A DNA stretch of 64,000 nt, from contig JBNKCG010000026.1 of assembly GCA_050287605.1 (NCBI GenBank), positions 110,782-174,781 of the forward strand. Direction: 5' to 3'. The stretch comes from QQUJ01 sp050287605. Lineage in GTDB: Bacteria; Pseudomonadota; Gammaproteobacteria; QQUJ01. Position 1 is the stretch's first letter, and each line of letters starts with the position of its first letter. The notes under the pieces were generated by a model. It was not told the origin of the DNA. It did not search any database and worked only from the letters and a program-made list of their open reading frames with translations. Of the stretch, positions 18,081-30,446 are shown one piece after another. Position numbers and translations under genes: made by a program.

Positions 18081-19405
18081 GCCCGCTCCTCCTCGGCGGC
18101 AGGCGACGGTGGTGGCGCAGGACCGTGCAAGCGGATGGTGGGATCACGCGAAGCCAGTAGCCCGCGCGGACGCCAGATCATGATCAACACCATCGCACCG
18201 CCGAAGGCCAACATGCGGAACTGGGCGAATTCGCGTCCCAGTTCCGGCAGCAGGATTAACGCCAACGCCGCGAGCACCACGCCGATCTGGCTACCCATTC
18301 CGCCCAGCACGACGATGGCGAGAATGGTTGCCGACTCGATGAAGGTAAAACTCTCCGGGCTGATGAAGCCCTGGCGGGTCGCAAAGAACGAACCGGCGAA
18401 TCCGGCGAACATGGCGCCGATGGCAAAGGCCGTCAGCTTGGTGTTGGTCGGGTTGATGCCCAGCGAGCGGCAGGCAATCTCATCTTCGCGCAGCGCCTCC
18501 CAGGCACGGCCGATTGGCAGTTTGCGGATACGCAGGGTGAAGAAGTTGGTGATCAGCGCCAACATCAGAATCAGATAGTAGAGAAAGACCACGCGGTGCA
18601 CACCCGCGTACTGGAGACCGAAAAACTGGTGAAAGGCGGTCTCGCCTTCAGCGGGAAAACGGGTGAAGTCGAGCCCAAAGAACGACGGCCGCGAGATTCC
18701 GGAAATGCCATCCGGTCCGTTGGTCACCGGATACCAGTTGAGCAGGATAATGCGGATCATCTCACCGAAACCCAGGGTGACGATGGCGAGATAGTCACCC
18801 CGCAACCGCAATACCGGAAATCCCAGCACCATACCGAAACAAGCGGCGAAAACACCGGCCAGCGGCAGACAGATCCAGAACGACCACCCAAAGTGGGTGC
18901 TTAGCAGCGCGTAGCTGTACGCCCCCACCGCGTAGAAGGCGACGTAGCCCAGATCCAGCAGACCCGCCAGACCGACCACGATGTTGAGGCCCCAACCCAA
19001 CATCACGTAAATCAGCACGTTCGTGGCGATGTCGATGGCGTAGCGGCTGGAGAAGGGCTCGGGCAGAAACGGCATCAAGAATGCGAAGGCCAGCGCCCCC
19101 ATGACGATCCAGCCGACGTAGGGACTGACCACCGCAGCGGCCTTGGACATCAGCCCTTCGTCCTGGGTGACGGGTCGCTTCAGGCCGCGGTACAACCCGA
19201 TCAACAAGCGCCCGAAGAACACGAACGCCACACCGTAGGCAACCCAGTCGAACCGCGTCACCACGTCGAGTCCGCCGGTGACGTCCACCGTCTTAAACCC
19301 CACCAGCGGCAGCGCCAGCACGAAGGCGACGACGCCCGCCAGCACCGCGTCTTTCAGCACATGGGGAAGATCGATGGACCGTGGAATGGGATCGACGGCG
19401 GCCAT
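18077..19405 (-). CDS. livM: Branched-chain amino acid ABC transporter permease LivM
   Basis: 442 residues. The conserved permease core (~115-420) contains MLGWGLNIVVGLAGLLDLGYVAFYAVGAYSYALL and GLGFGEMIRIILLNW-type loops that contact the ATPase. The N-terminal ~110 residues carry two extra hydrophobic segments before the core, as in the long LivM of E. coli-like systems. It starts one base after the livH stop and overlaps livG by four bases. Integral inner-membrane protein. Confidence 0.95.
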   Translation of the reverse strand: MAAVDPIPRSIDLPHVLKDAVLAGVVAFVLALPLVGFKTVDVTGGLDVVTRFDWVAYGVAFVFFGRLLIGLYRGLKRPVTQDEGLMSKAAAVVSPYVGWIVMGALAFAFLMPFLPEPFSSRYAIDIATNVLIYVMLGWGLNIVVGLAGLLDLGYVAFYAVGAYSYALLSTHFGWSFWICLPLAGVFAACFGMVLGFPVLRLRGDYLAIVTLGFGEMIRIILLNWYPVTNGPDGISGISRPSFFGLDFTRFPAEGETAFHQFFGLQYAGVHRVVFLYYLILMLALITNFFTLRIRKLPIGRAWEALREDEIACRSLGINPTNTKLTAFAIGAMFAGFAGSFFATRQGFISPESFTFIESATILAIVVLGGMGSQIGVVLAALALILLPELGREFAQFRMLAFGGAMVLIMIWRPRGLLASRDPTIRLHGPAPPPSPAAEEERA

Positions 19406-19406
19406 G

Positions 19407-20321
19407 TCACACCTTCTCCACTTCGGGCCGACCCAGCAGACCGGTCGGTCGGAATATCAGTACCAGAACCAGAATCGAGAACGCCGCCACGTCTTTGTAT
19501 TCGGTGGTGAAATAGCCCGACCAGAACGCCTCCACCAAACCCAAAATCAGGCCGCCCAACATGGCGCCCGGCAACGAGCCGATGCCACCCAGCACCGCCG
19601 CGGTGAACGCTTTCATGCCGGCGAGAAAACCGATGAAAAAATCGACCACGCCGTAGTAGAGCGTCACCATCACACCGGCAACCGCCGCCAGCGATGCGCC
19701 CATGACAAAGGTCAGCGAAATGGTGCGGTCGACGTCGATGCCCAGCAGTCCTGCCATCTTCTGATCCTGTTCGCAGGCACGCTGGGCACGCCCCAACGCG
19801 GTGCGTCCGATGAGCAACGCAAACCCAACCATCAACACAAGGGTGAGTATCCAGATGAAGATCTGGATATAACTGAGCTGGACGACGAAATCATTCTCCT
19901 CGAAGAGGGTAAATCCACCCTGAATAACCGGCTGCAGCGGACGCACCCGCGCGCCTTGCAGCAACTGGACGTAGTTCTGCAAAAAGATCGACATACCGAT
20001 GGCGGAGATCAGCGGCGCCAGACGCGGCGCTCCGCGCAGCGGCCGGTAAGCGACGCGTTCCAACGTCCAGCCGTAGCAGGCGGTGAAGAACATGGCGACG
20101 ATCAGCACGATGACCAGTGCCAACGGTACAAAGGTAATGCCAGCACCGCCGAGCAGCGTAAACGTGATGATCGACAGAAAGGCGGCGATCATATAGATCT
20201 CACCGTGCGCGAAATTGATCATTCCGATGATGCCGTACACCATGGTATAGCCAATGGCGATCAGGCCGTAGATCATGCCCAGGGTCAGGCCATTGATGAG
20301 CTGTTGTAGAAAATAGGCCAC
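19407..20321 (-). CDS. livH: Branched-chain amino acid ABC transporter permease LivH
   Basis: 304 residues with about eight membrane helices. FLQQLINGLTLGMIYGLIAIGYTMVYGIIGMINFAHGEIYM is the family's N-terminal block. The C-terminal block GGIGSLPGAMLGGLILGLVEAFW contains the ATPase-coupling region. The start is a GTG at 20321 with GGAG eight bases upstream. It is the first gene of the leftward liv operon (livH-livM-livG-livF-small membrane protein-livK). Confidence 0.95.
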   Translation of the reverse strand: MAYFLQQLINGLTLGMIYGLIAIGYTMVYGIIGMINFAHGEIYMIAAFLSIITFTLLGGAGITFVPLALVIVLIVAMFFTACYGWTLERVAYRPLRGAPRLAPLISAIGMSIFLQNYVQLLQGARVRPLQPVIQGGFTLFEENDFVVQLSYIQIFIWILTLVLMVGFALLIGRTALGRAQRACEQDQKMAGLLGIDVDRTISLTFVMGASLAAVAGVMVTLYYGVVDFFIGFLAGMKAFTAAVLGGIGSLPGAMLGGLILGLVEAFWSGYFTTEYKDVAAFSILVLVLIFRPTGLLGRPEVEKV

Positions 20322-20974
20322 GACTAGAACTCCAGCGCGCGGCGCATGGCGCCGACCGAGGCGGATCGCGTACCAGCGGAACAGTGAGAAGAAGTAAAAT
20401 CTACTGCAATAGTTTTTCTATTGACCGGTAACACCATACCGGCTCCTTTCCGGACCATCCCACAGATGCGCTGCGCCTCTGGACAGAGATCGGGAACCGC
20501 TCATGCTCCCTAAAACTGTCCACCCTCTCTCGATTAATTATGATGAATCGTTGTTGCGTCGCAGCCGGGAGGCCGCAGATGGAGAAAGCAGCCTACCCTC
20601 ATGACAGCGTCATAACAAGTCTTTCAATTATTATCGATCAAAGTCAAAAAAATCTGCGTAAAACTGCAATTAAACCCCGACCTTACAGAATATTTCATGG
20701 TGCAAGCCCTCAAATACGAAAAAATATCTTAACAAAATCGTAGGAATCCCGTTCACTCGGCGGACCCGCCGAGCGCCTCGAAACCCCAAAGACGAAACGC
20801 GATCACTTCGTCGCCCGGCTGCGGCAACCGACCGAGAGCCACGATCGCGCCTCGCCATGTGGCGCGTCAATACAGGGTGGCATTGGTGGAGACGTACCGC
20901 TAGCTAGGGAACAGCGAGTTGAGTTGGAGTTAGTGGCCGGGGAGGAAGGGAGCCTCCCCGGCGAAGGTGTTGCG
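20322..20974. other. Intergenic region upstream of the liv operon, no convincing gene
   Basis: About 650 bases, more AT-rich than its surroundings, separate livH from the YdcH-type gene. I find no open frame with a ribosome site and family-like sequence. The most notable site is TTATT-ATCG-ATCAA (20628-20641), whose right half matches an FNR/ANR half-site exactly and whose left half is degenerate. A short AATAG/CTATT inverted repeat lies near 20407-20421. The region probably carries the liv promoter, but I could not place a good -35/-10 pair on the minus strand. Confidence 0.5.
20936..20962 (-). terminator. Stem-loop after the DUF465 gene
   Basis: A perfect 10-bp stem, GCCGGGGAGG (20936-20945) and CCTCCCCGGC (20953-20962), has a 7-base loop just beyond the stop of the small minus-strand gene. 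No T tract follows on the minus strand, so it may be a Rho-type or processing hairpin and not a classic intrinsic terminator. Confidence 0.5.
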
Positions 20975-21199
20975 CTACGCTCGCTCCGTACGGTGCGAAG
21001 CGATGATCGCAGCCATCTTGTCTTTACAGTGCAGTTTTTCCTTCTTTAACCGGGCCAGCGTGAAATCGTCCAGGGGAAGGGTGCCGATTTCCGCTTCACG
21101 GACTTTGCCTTTGAGTTCGTGATGCAAATCGTGCAGCTTGCGGAAATTGACATCCGAGGCGAGCAGTTCCTCGACGATTTCCTGATCGTATTCGAACAT
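20975..21199 (-). CDS. YdcH/DUF465 family small protein
   Basis: 74 residues forming a charged helical hairpin: FEYDQEIVEELLASDVNFRKLHDLHHELKGKV is the first helix pair and LDDFTLARLKKEKLHCKDKMAAII the second. This is the DUF465/YdcH family, small cytosolic proteins of unknown function. The start at 21199 is set by AGGAGGT five bases upstream; a longer in-frame ATG at 21241 would place this ribosome site inside the gene. Confidence 0.85.
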   Translation of the reverse strand: MFEYDQEIVEELLASDVNFRKLHDLHHELKGKVREAEIGTLPLDDFTLARLKKEKLHCKDKMAAIIASHRTERA

Positions 21200-21537
21200 C
21201 GCTACCTCCTCTAAATGGAAAGAAACCGGCCTCTGGAACAACGGCAGACGGGAGCGGCCGCGCCCCCCTTGTCGATCCGTGGTGGCGGTCGACTCGGATT
21301 CGTCCGCCCGAGGTAAGGCCGTGCACAGCGTTGGGAGCGCCTGATTGGCTGGGAGTCGAGATTCAACTGAGTTGGTCCCACAACCTCAACCCTAGACCAA
21401 TTCGCTGCCCTGGGCAATGGCTGGATCACCCACGGCGGCCCGGTGGTTGGGGACGCGAACCGCCCCCTCCTCGCTTGTCACGCCCCCGGCCACGGCCGAT
21501 AATGACCGGCCGTTTTTTGCCGCCGATCCCGCGCCCG
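21200..21537 (+). other. Leader region with terminator-like hairpin ahead of the AEC gene
   Basis: No gene is supported in these 338 bases. A TTGGTC/GACCAA inverted repeat lies at about 21372-21402. At 21493-21498 and 21507-21512 two CGGCCG arms flank an 8-base loop, followed at once by six T residues (21513-21518), the pattern of an intrinsic terminator on the plus strand. No plus-strand gene lies upstream for over 6 kb, so the hairpin would end either a small RNA or an attenuated leader of the transporter. Confidence 0.45.
21493..21518 (+). terminator. Intrinsic terminator-like hairpin 20 bases before the AEC start
   Basis: CGGCCG, an 8-base loop, CGGCCG and T6 lie between the likely promoter area and the ATG at 21538. 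The stem is only six base pairs but pure GC. Its place within a leader suggests attenuation or the end of a short RNA. Confidence 0.5.
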
Positions 21538-22413
21538 ATGCTGCTGCGCATACTCTCCATCGTCTTCCCCATCTTCGCCATTGTCGCAGCGGGCTATCTC
21601 TACGCGCGCTTGAAGAAACCGGACATCACCTTCGCCAACCAGCTCAATATGGACGTGTTCGTGCCGGCGCTGCTGTTCGGCGTGCTGTCGGCTAAGAATT
21701 TCGAACTCGGCCTCTACCAGCACCTGGCGATCGGCGCGCTGCTCGTAGTGCTCGGCTCGGGCTTGCTGGCGGTCCCGGTGGCGCGCCTCGCCGGCGTCCC
21801 GCTGAAGACCTTTGTTCCGCCGATGATGTTCACCAACTCGGGCAACATGGGACTGCCGCTGGCGGTTTTCGCCTTCGGCGAGCAGGCACTGCCGGCGGCC
21901 GTCGTGCTATTCATCGTCGAAAACGGCCTGCATTTCACTCTGGGCACCTACATCATGGATCACCGAGCCCATTGGCTGGACGTACTGCGCATGCCGATCG
22001 TGGTGGCGACGCTGGCCGGTATCGTGTTCAGCGTCACCGGCTGGACGCTGCCGCAGCCGGTCAACGTGACCATCGAGATGCTGGGTCAAGTGTCGATTCC
22101 GCTGCTGCTGTTCTCGCTGGGCGTGCGGCTCATCCACGTCGACTTCAGCGATTGGCGCATCGGCCTGCTCGGCGCCGCGCTGTGCCCGCTCGCCGGCATC
22201 GCCATCGCGTGGCTGCTGCTGCAGGTGCTGACCCTGCCGCCCATGCAGGAGCGTCTGCTGCTGGTGTTCGGCGCACTGCCGCCGGCGGTGCTCAATTACG
22301 TGGTCGCCGAGCGCTACCGCCAGGAGCCCCAACGCGTCGCCTCCATCGTCATGCTCGGCAACCTGGCGAGCTTCGTCAGCATCCCCCTGGTGCTCGCCTT
22401 CGCGCTCGCCTGA
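21538..22413 (+). CDS. AEC (auxin efflux carrier) family transporter
   Basis: 291 residues with about ten membrane helices in two five-helix halves. LLRILSIVFPIFAIVAAGYLYARLKKPD is the typical first helix with FP, FTNSGNMGLPLAVFAFGEQALPAAV carries the N-x-G-N-x-G-L-P motif of the family, and the second half has LAGIVFSVTGWTLPQPV. AEC proteins export organic anions such as malate or related acids; the ligand here is unknown. The ATG at 21538 is chosen because the hydrophobic first helix begins there; upstream in-frame sequence is unlike a protein. DUF364 follows one base after the stop. Confidence 0.9.
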   Translation: MLLRILSIVFPIFAIVAAGYLYARLKKPDITFANQLNMDVFVPALLFGVLSAKNFELGLYQHLAIGALLVVLGSGLLAVPVARLAGVPLKTFVPPMMFTNSGNMGLPLAVFAFGEQALPAAVVLFIVENGLHFTLGTYIMDHRAHWLDVLRMPIVVATLAGIVFSVTGWTLPQPVNVTIEMLGQVSIPLLLFSLGVRLIHVDFSDWRIGLLGAALCPLAGIAIAWLLLQVLTLPPMQERLLLVFGALPPAVLNYVVAERYRQEPQRVASIVMLGNLASFVSIPLVLAFALA

Positions 22414-22414
22414 G

Positions 22415-23269
22415 ATGAGCGCCGCGACCGGCATCGCCGCGGACTATCTGGCACTGGTCGCCGAGGCGGCGCGGGCCACGGCGCTGCCGCGCATTCGCGA
22501 GGTGTGGATTCCGCCGCCGCACGACGACCCGGCGATCAGCGCCGAGTTCGGCGCGGTGATCCTCGACGACGGCAGCGTAGGGCTGATGTTCGTGCTGCTG
22601 GCCGATACACTGGCGCAGATCGGCGCGCGCTTTGATCCGGCGACGCTGGCGGGCGTGGACCCGGTGGAGCTGGCCGCCGGCTTCGCCGCTTCCGATCCGG
22701 TGCGCAAGGCGCTGGGACTGGCCGCCGTCAACGCCATCGGCCAGCACGTACTGGCCCGCTCCGGCTGTCGGCTGGACACCGCCACCGACTCCATCGCCGA
22801 CATCGCCCCGCAGCCGGGCGATCACGTTGGCATGGTGGGCTACTTCCCGCCGCTGGTGCGCCGGCTGCGCGAACAGGCCATCGCGCTCACGGTCATCGAA
22901 CTCAAGCCCGAGCTGGTGCAACGCGAGGGCGCCTTCGAAGTCACCCTCGACCCCGCCGCCCTGGGCCGCTGCAACAAAATCCTCTGCACCAGCACGCTGG
23001 TGCTCAACGACTCGGTCGACCGCATGCTCGAGCACTGCCGGCACGCCGAGCGCGTCGCCGTCATCGGCCCCAGCGCCGGGTTTCTGCCCGATCCGCTGTT
23101 CGCGCGCGGCGTCGACACGGTGGGCGGCAACCAGGTCGTCGACGCGGTGCAGTTTCTCGACCACTGCAACCGCGGTGAGGCGTGGGGCGCCAGCGCCCGC
23201 AAATACGGTTTACGCCGTGACACCTACCCGGGCTATCGCGCGCTGCTGGGAAGGCTCGCCGCGCACTGA
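22415..23269 (+). CDS. DUF364 (putative heavy-metal chelation) family protein
   Basis: 284 residues. The C-terminal two-thirds match the DUF364 fold: DHVGMVGYFPPLVRRLRE (~130), a central KILCTSTLVLNDSVDRML (~187) and VAVIGPSAGFLPDPLFARGVDTVGG (~210-235). The N-terminal ~90 residues resemble the companion DUF4213 domain. The family is annotated as metal-chelating from structure, with no proven reaction. The start codon is one base beyond the transporter stop, so the pair is one transcriptional unit. Confidence 0.82.
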   Translation: MSAATGIAADYLALVAEAARATALPRIREVWIPPPHDDPAISAEFGAVILDDGSVGLMFVLLADTLAQIGARFDPATLAGVDPVELAAGFAASDPVRKALGLAAVNAIGQHVLARSGCRLDTATDSIADIAPQPGDHVGMVGYFPPLVRRLREQAIALTVIELKPELVQREGAFEVTLDPAALGRCNKILCTSTLVLNDSVDRMLEHCRHAERVAVIGPSAGFLPDPLFARGVDTVGGNQVVDAVQFLDHCNRGEAWGASARKYGLRRDTYPGYRALLGRLAAH

Positions 23270-23310
23270 GCGCGCCGGTCTGCCACACTCGGTGGCAGGA
23301 GGAGCCCGCC

Positions 23311-24539
23311 ATGCCCTACCGTCCCAGGCCGCGCGGCACCCGCGCGCCGCTGCCGCCGAGCCAGCTACTGCCCGTCGTGATCGCGCTGGCATGCGCCGGG
23401 TGCGCCGCGGGCAACCGCCCCGCCACCGCCGCCTTCGAGCCGCCCGCGCTACGACTGCAATCCGTCGCAACCGGGCTTCCGGCTATCACCACCGTCACCA
23501 ATGCCGGCGACGACAGCGACCGGCTGTTTCTCGCCACCCAGCGCGGCCAGGTGCTGGAGTTGCACAACTCCAAGGTCGGCGCCATACCGCTGCTGGATCT
23601 CAGCGCACACATCACCTGCTGCGGGGAACGCGGACTGCTGGGTCTCGCTTTTGATCCGCACTTTCGCGACAACGGCGCCTTCTACGTCGATTACACCGAC
23701 ACCGACGGCGCGAGCGTGGTAGCGCGTTTCCGCCTCCCGGAGGGCGACAGCTCCGTGAGTCCGGACAGCGGCGTAACGCTGCTGCGCGTCGCCCAGCCCA
23801 CCCCCATTCACAACGGCGGCGCGCTGGCCTTCGGCCCCGACGGCCTACTCTATATAGCCCTGGGCGACGGCGGCCACTTCGGCAACGAGGCCGACCGAAC
23901 CGGCAACGACCCCACGCACCGCGCACAGCGTCTCGATACCCTGCTGGGCAAGATCCTCCGTATTGACGCGAGCGCCGGCGGAGCCTATCGCATCCCCGCC
24001 GACAACCCCTTCGTCAGCACCGCCGGCGCCCGCCCCGAGATCTGGGCTTACGGCCTGCGCAACCCCTGGCGCATGAGCTTCGATCCCGCCACGGGCGATC
24101 TCTTCATCGCCGACGTGGGGCCGTCCAACTGGGAAGAGATCAACCGCATGCCGCGCGGCAGCGCCGGCACCAACTTCGGCTGGAGCAACATGCTGGGACC
24201 CGACTGTTTTGCCGAGTTCCATTGCAATACCCGCGCCTACACTCCACCCATCCTGGTATACGACCACAGCTCAGGCTGCGCGGTGATCGGCGGCTACCGC
24301 TACCGGGGAAGCGCCATCCCAACACTGAGAGGCGTCTACGTGTTCGGGGATTTCTGCAACGGCGCCATTCGCGGCGGAAAACCGGGGACGGACGGGCGCT
24401 GGACGCAGTTCCATCTGCTTTCGACCGCGCTGCACATCAGTACCTTCGGAGAAGATGAAGCAGGCGAACTCTACATGGCCGACTACGGCGACGGGAACGG
24501 AGCGCTTTATCGACTCGAACCGGAGCCGGCAGATTCTCG

Positions 24540-24543
<4 letters not shown>
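23311..24543 (+). CDS. PQQ-dependent aldose sugar dehydrogenase-like lipoprotein
   Basis: 410 residues. An export signal with a possible lipobox (cysteines near 28-31) precedes a six-bladed beta propeller. ERGLLGLAFDPHF, HNGGALAFGPDGLLYIALGDGG, GKILRIDA and IWAYGLRNPWRMSFDP are the family motifs of soluble glucose/aldose dehydrogenases, with the catalytic base in HNGG and the arginine/tryptophan in LRNPWR. It should oxidise sugars in the periplasm with PQQ; no PQQ biosynthesis gene is in view. AGGAGG lies 8 bases before the ATG. Its stop overlaps the convergent fumC stop within the four bases CTAA (24540-24543). Confidence 0.9.
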
Positions 24544-25916
<1,373 letters not shown>

Positions 25917-25946
25917 GGTGATCTGAACTCGTTGCGGGTTGACGCC

Positions 25947-25962
25947 CTCTACAATTGTAGAG
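25947..25962. promoter_or_regulatory. 16-bp perfect palindrome between fumC and acnA
   Basis: CTCTACAATTGTAGAG reads identically on both strands and lies midway in the 70-base fumC/acnA gap. TACAAT within it resembles a -10 element on either strand, and TTGACG (25939-25944) just precedes it on the acnA side. It is probably an operator for a dimeric regulator controlling both TCA genes. The regulator is not identified. Confidence 0.55.
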
Positions 25963-25986
25963 AGTCCCCACCCCCGGGAGCCGCGC

Positions 25987-28725
<2,739 letters not shown>

Positions 28726-28777
28726 ACGCACGAGCAGCCGCGCTAGCGGCCGGAACAACGGCAGGGAGGAGCCGCGG

Positions 28778-29587
28778 ATGAAGACCCACCTTACCGGCGT
28801 GAAAGAGACCCTGCTGCTGCCGCTGTGGGCACGCGCCAGGGAGACCCAGCGCCACGATCCCATCGTCGAAGACCCCACCGCGGTCGAGCTGCTGCGTCGC
28901 ATCGACTACGACTTCCGGCGTTTCGACCACGACTGGAAGTCCCAGGTGGCGGTCGCGGTGCGTACCCGCATCCTGGACGATGCCGTGAAGCACTTTCTGG
29001 CGTCCCACCCGCAAGCGCTGATCGTCAATCTGGGGGCCGGCCTGGACAGCCGTTTTCAGCGCCTCGACAACGGCACCGTGCAGTGGTTCGAACTGGATCT
29101 GCCCGAGGTCATCGCCTACCGCCGCGACCACTTTACCGAGACCGAACGCTACCGCTTCATCGCCTGCTCGGTCATGGACACGACCTGGCTGGCACGCATC
29201 GAGCGCAGCGAACGCCCGCGGCTCCTCATCGCGGAGGGACTGCTCATGTATTTCCCGCGCTTCGAGGTGCGCAATTTGCTGCGCCGATTGGCGAAGACGT
29301 TTCCCGGCGCCGAAATGTTGCTGGAGGTGCTTGCCTTCGGCGCCGTGGGAATGACGCACTACCACGACACCCTGCATCGCTTCGACGCCAGTCTGAAATG
29401 GTCGCTGGCCGATGCGCACGAACTGGAACAGTGGGACCCGCGCATCCGGCTGCTGGCCGAGTGGTGCGTGCTCGACCACCACACCGAGCGTTGGAGCTGG
29501 CTGAGCTTGGTGGCGACCAATCCCTGGTTCCGGCTGCTCTACGGCGAGCGCATCGTGCGGATCGGGTTCCAGCCCTCCCTATCTTAG
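28778..29587 (+). CDS. Class I SAM-dependent methyltransferase, leucine carboxyl methyltransferase/TcmP type
   Basis: 269 residues. LIVNLGAGLDSRFQRL is the SAM-binding loop of the LCM/TcmP family, followed by FELDLPEVIAYRR and LLIAEGLLMYF. This family methylates carboxyl or hydroxyl groups; many bacterial members have no known substrate. AGGGAGGAG lies about 6 bases before the ATG. It stands alone between acnA and a bidirectional terminator. Confidence 0.85.
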   Translation: MKTHLTGVKETLLLPLWARARETQRHDPIVEDPTAVELLRRIDYDFRRFDHDWKSQVAVAVRTRILDDAVKHFLASHPQALIVNLGAGLDSRFQRLDNGTVQWFELDLPEVIAYRRDHFTETERYRFIACSVMDTTWLARIERSERPRLLIAEGLLMYFPRFEVRNLLRRLAKTFPGAEMLLEVLAFGAVGMTHYHDTLHRFDASLKWSLADAHELEQWDPRIRLLAEWCVLDHHTERWSWLSLVATNPWFRLLYGERIVRIGFQPSLS

Positions 29588-29627
29588 GGCCGGGGACCCC
29601 CGGTGGGGTGCCCGCACAAATAGAAAC

Positions 29628-29659
29628 GCCGGCCTCGACAGGGCCGGCACGGCGTTTTT
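29628..29659. terminator. Bidirectional terminator between convergent genes
   Basis: GCCGGCC (29628-29634) and GGCCGGC (29642-29648) form the core stem, with AACGCC/GGCGTT able to extend it. T5 follows on the plus strand (29655-29659) and a T-rich TTTCTA follows on the minus strand. It separates the methyltransferase from the hemerythrin-like gene. Confidence 0.75.
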
Positions 29660-29675
29660 GCGCCGCGTGGCGCGC

Positions 29676-30272
29676 CTACGGTTGGGACTTCAGACGGGCG
29701 TAGAGCGAACGGTCGAAGATCTGCGTCTTGTTGAAGATGTCCTGCCGCTCACCGATGGCATGGTAGACGGGGAACAGCGAATTCTCCTCGTAGGTCAGCC
29801 GCTCTTTCACGCGTTCGAAAAGCCGCTTTACCGACGAGGCGGTGGAGGGACGCCACTGCGCCTCCTGCTCGCCGATCTCCGTCAGCAGGCGCAACTCCGT
29901 GATGATGCCGTGCAGGTCCGCCTGACAGCGCTGGATGTTGCCGGTGTACTCGGGGAGGTGCTCTTTGAGTTGAGGGTAGAAATCGCGATTCTCGGTGGCC
30001 AGGTGGCGTGCCAGCAGGGACTGAAAACGCACCAACTCCTTGCGCGCCGCGTCGAACTTGCCACGCTGGGCGCTGTTCAGCACATTGCCCATCACCATAC
30101 GCAGCTGCCCGTGCTCGCGCGACAACCTGGCCATGAGATCGGGTTCGGCCTCAGGGTGCAACGGCGTAACATTTTTCGGCGGTTTCTGATGCGTGACGGG
30201 GTTCGCCTCGACCGCCTTGCGCGACCCGCCCAATCTCGCCGTGAATGCCGCTATGGCCGACCGTAAACTCAT
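29676..30272 (-). CDS. Hemerythrin (HHE) domain protein
   Basis: 198 residues with no signal peptide. After a basic N-terminus (~1-40) the helical bundle has EHGQLRMVMGNVL (~53), RHLATENRDFYPQLKEH (~90) and RLTYEENSLFPVYHAIGE (~157). The second motif keeps the H-x3-E iron ligands, but the third has RLTYEE where hemerythrins have H-x3-E, so the di-iron site may be altered. Possible roles are oxygen, NO or iron sensing. GGGGAAG precedes the ATG closely. A TATACATTA box overlaps its likely -10 element. Confidence 0.78.
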   Translation of the reverse strand: MSLRSAIAAFTARLGGSRKAVEANPVTHQKPPKNVTPLHPEAEPDLMARLSREHGQLRMVMGNVLNSAQRGKFDAARKELVRFQSLLARHLATENRDFYPQLKEHLPEYTGNIQRCQADLHGIITELRLLTEIGEQEAQWRPSTASSVKRLFERVKERLTYEENSLFPVYHAIGERQDIFNKTQIFDRSLYARLKSQP

Positions 30273-30299
30273 GGCTTCCCCCGACTAGTCCAACCTAAA

Positions 30300-30318
30300 C
30301 GTATACATTATGTGTGGG
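30300..30318 (-). promoter_or_regulatory. CarH-like box in the hemerythrin promoter region
   Basis: The plus strand reads TATACATTA (30302-30310), identical over 9 bases to the fasciclin operator, and a degenerate TGTGGG starts 11 bp after the first box (30313). On the minus strand this gives TAATGTATACG with a possible -10 TATACG (30305-30300), about 28 bases from the ATG. No good -35 is seen at the normal distance. It is a candidate second CarH target and could be chance. Confidence 0.35.
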
Positions 30319-30446
30319 CTTATCCCGGCAAAATGTCGACTCGGTCACGAACGGTATGGCGCGGTGCCACCAATTCACTATCGGCCCCGTGTCCCGATCC
30401 TTGACCCCACGACGGTGACACGCCGGCAGCTTGCCGGCACTGGGTT

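Noticed and set aside
20540..20743. 67-codon plus frame in the liv leader
   Set aside because: No ribosome site and no protein-like pattern.
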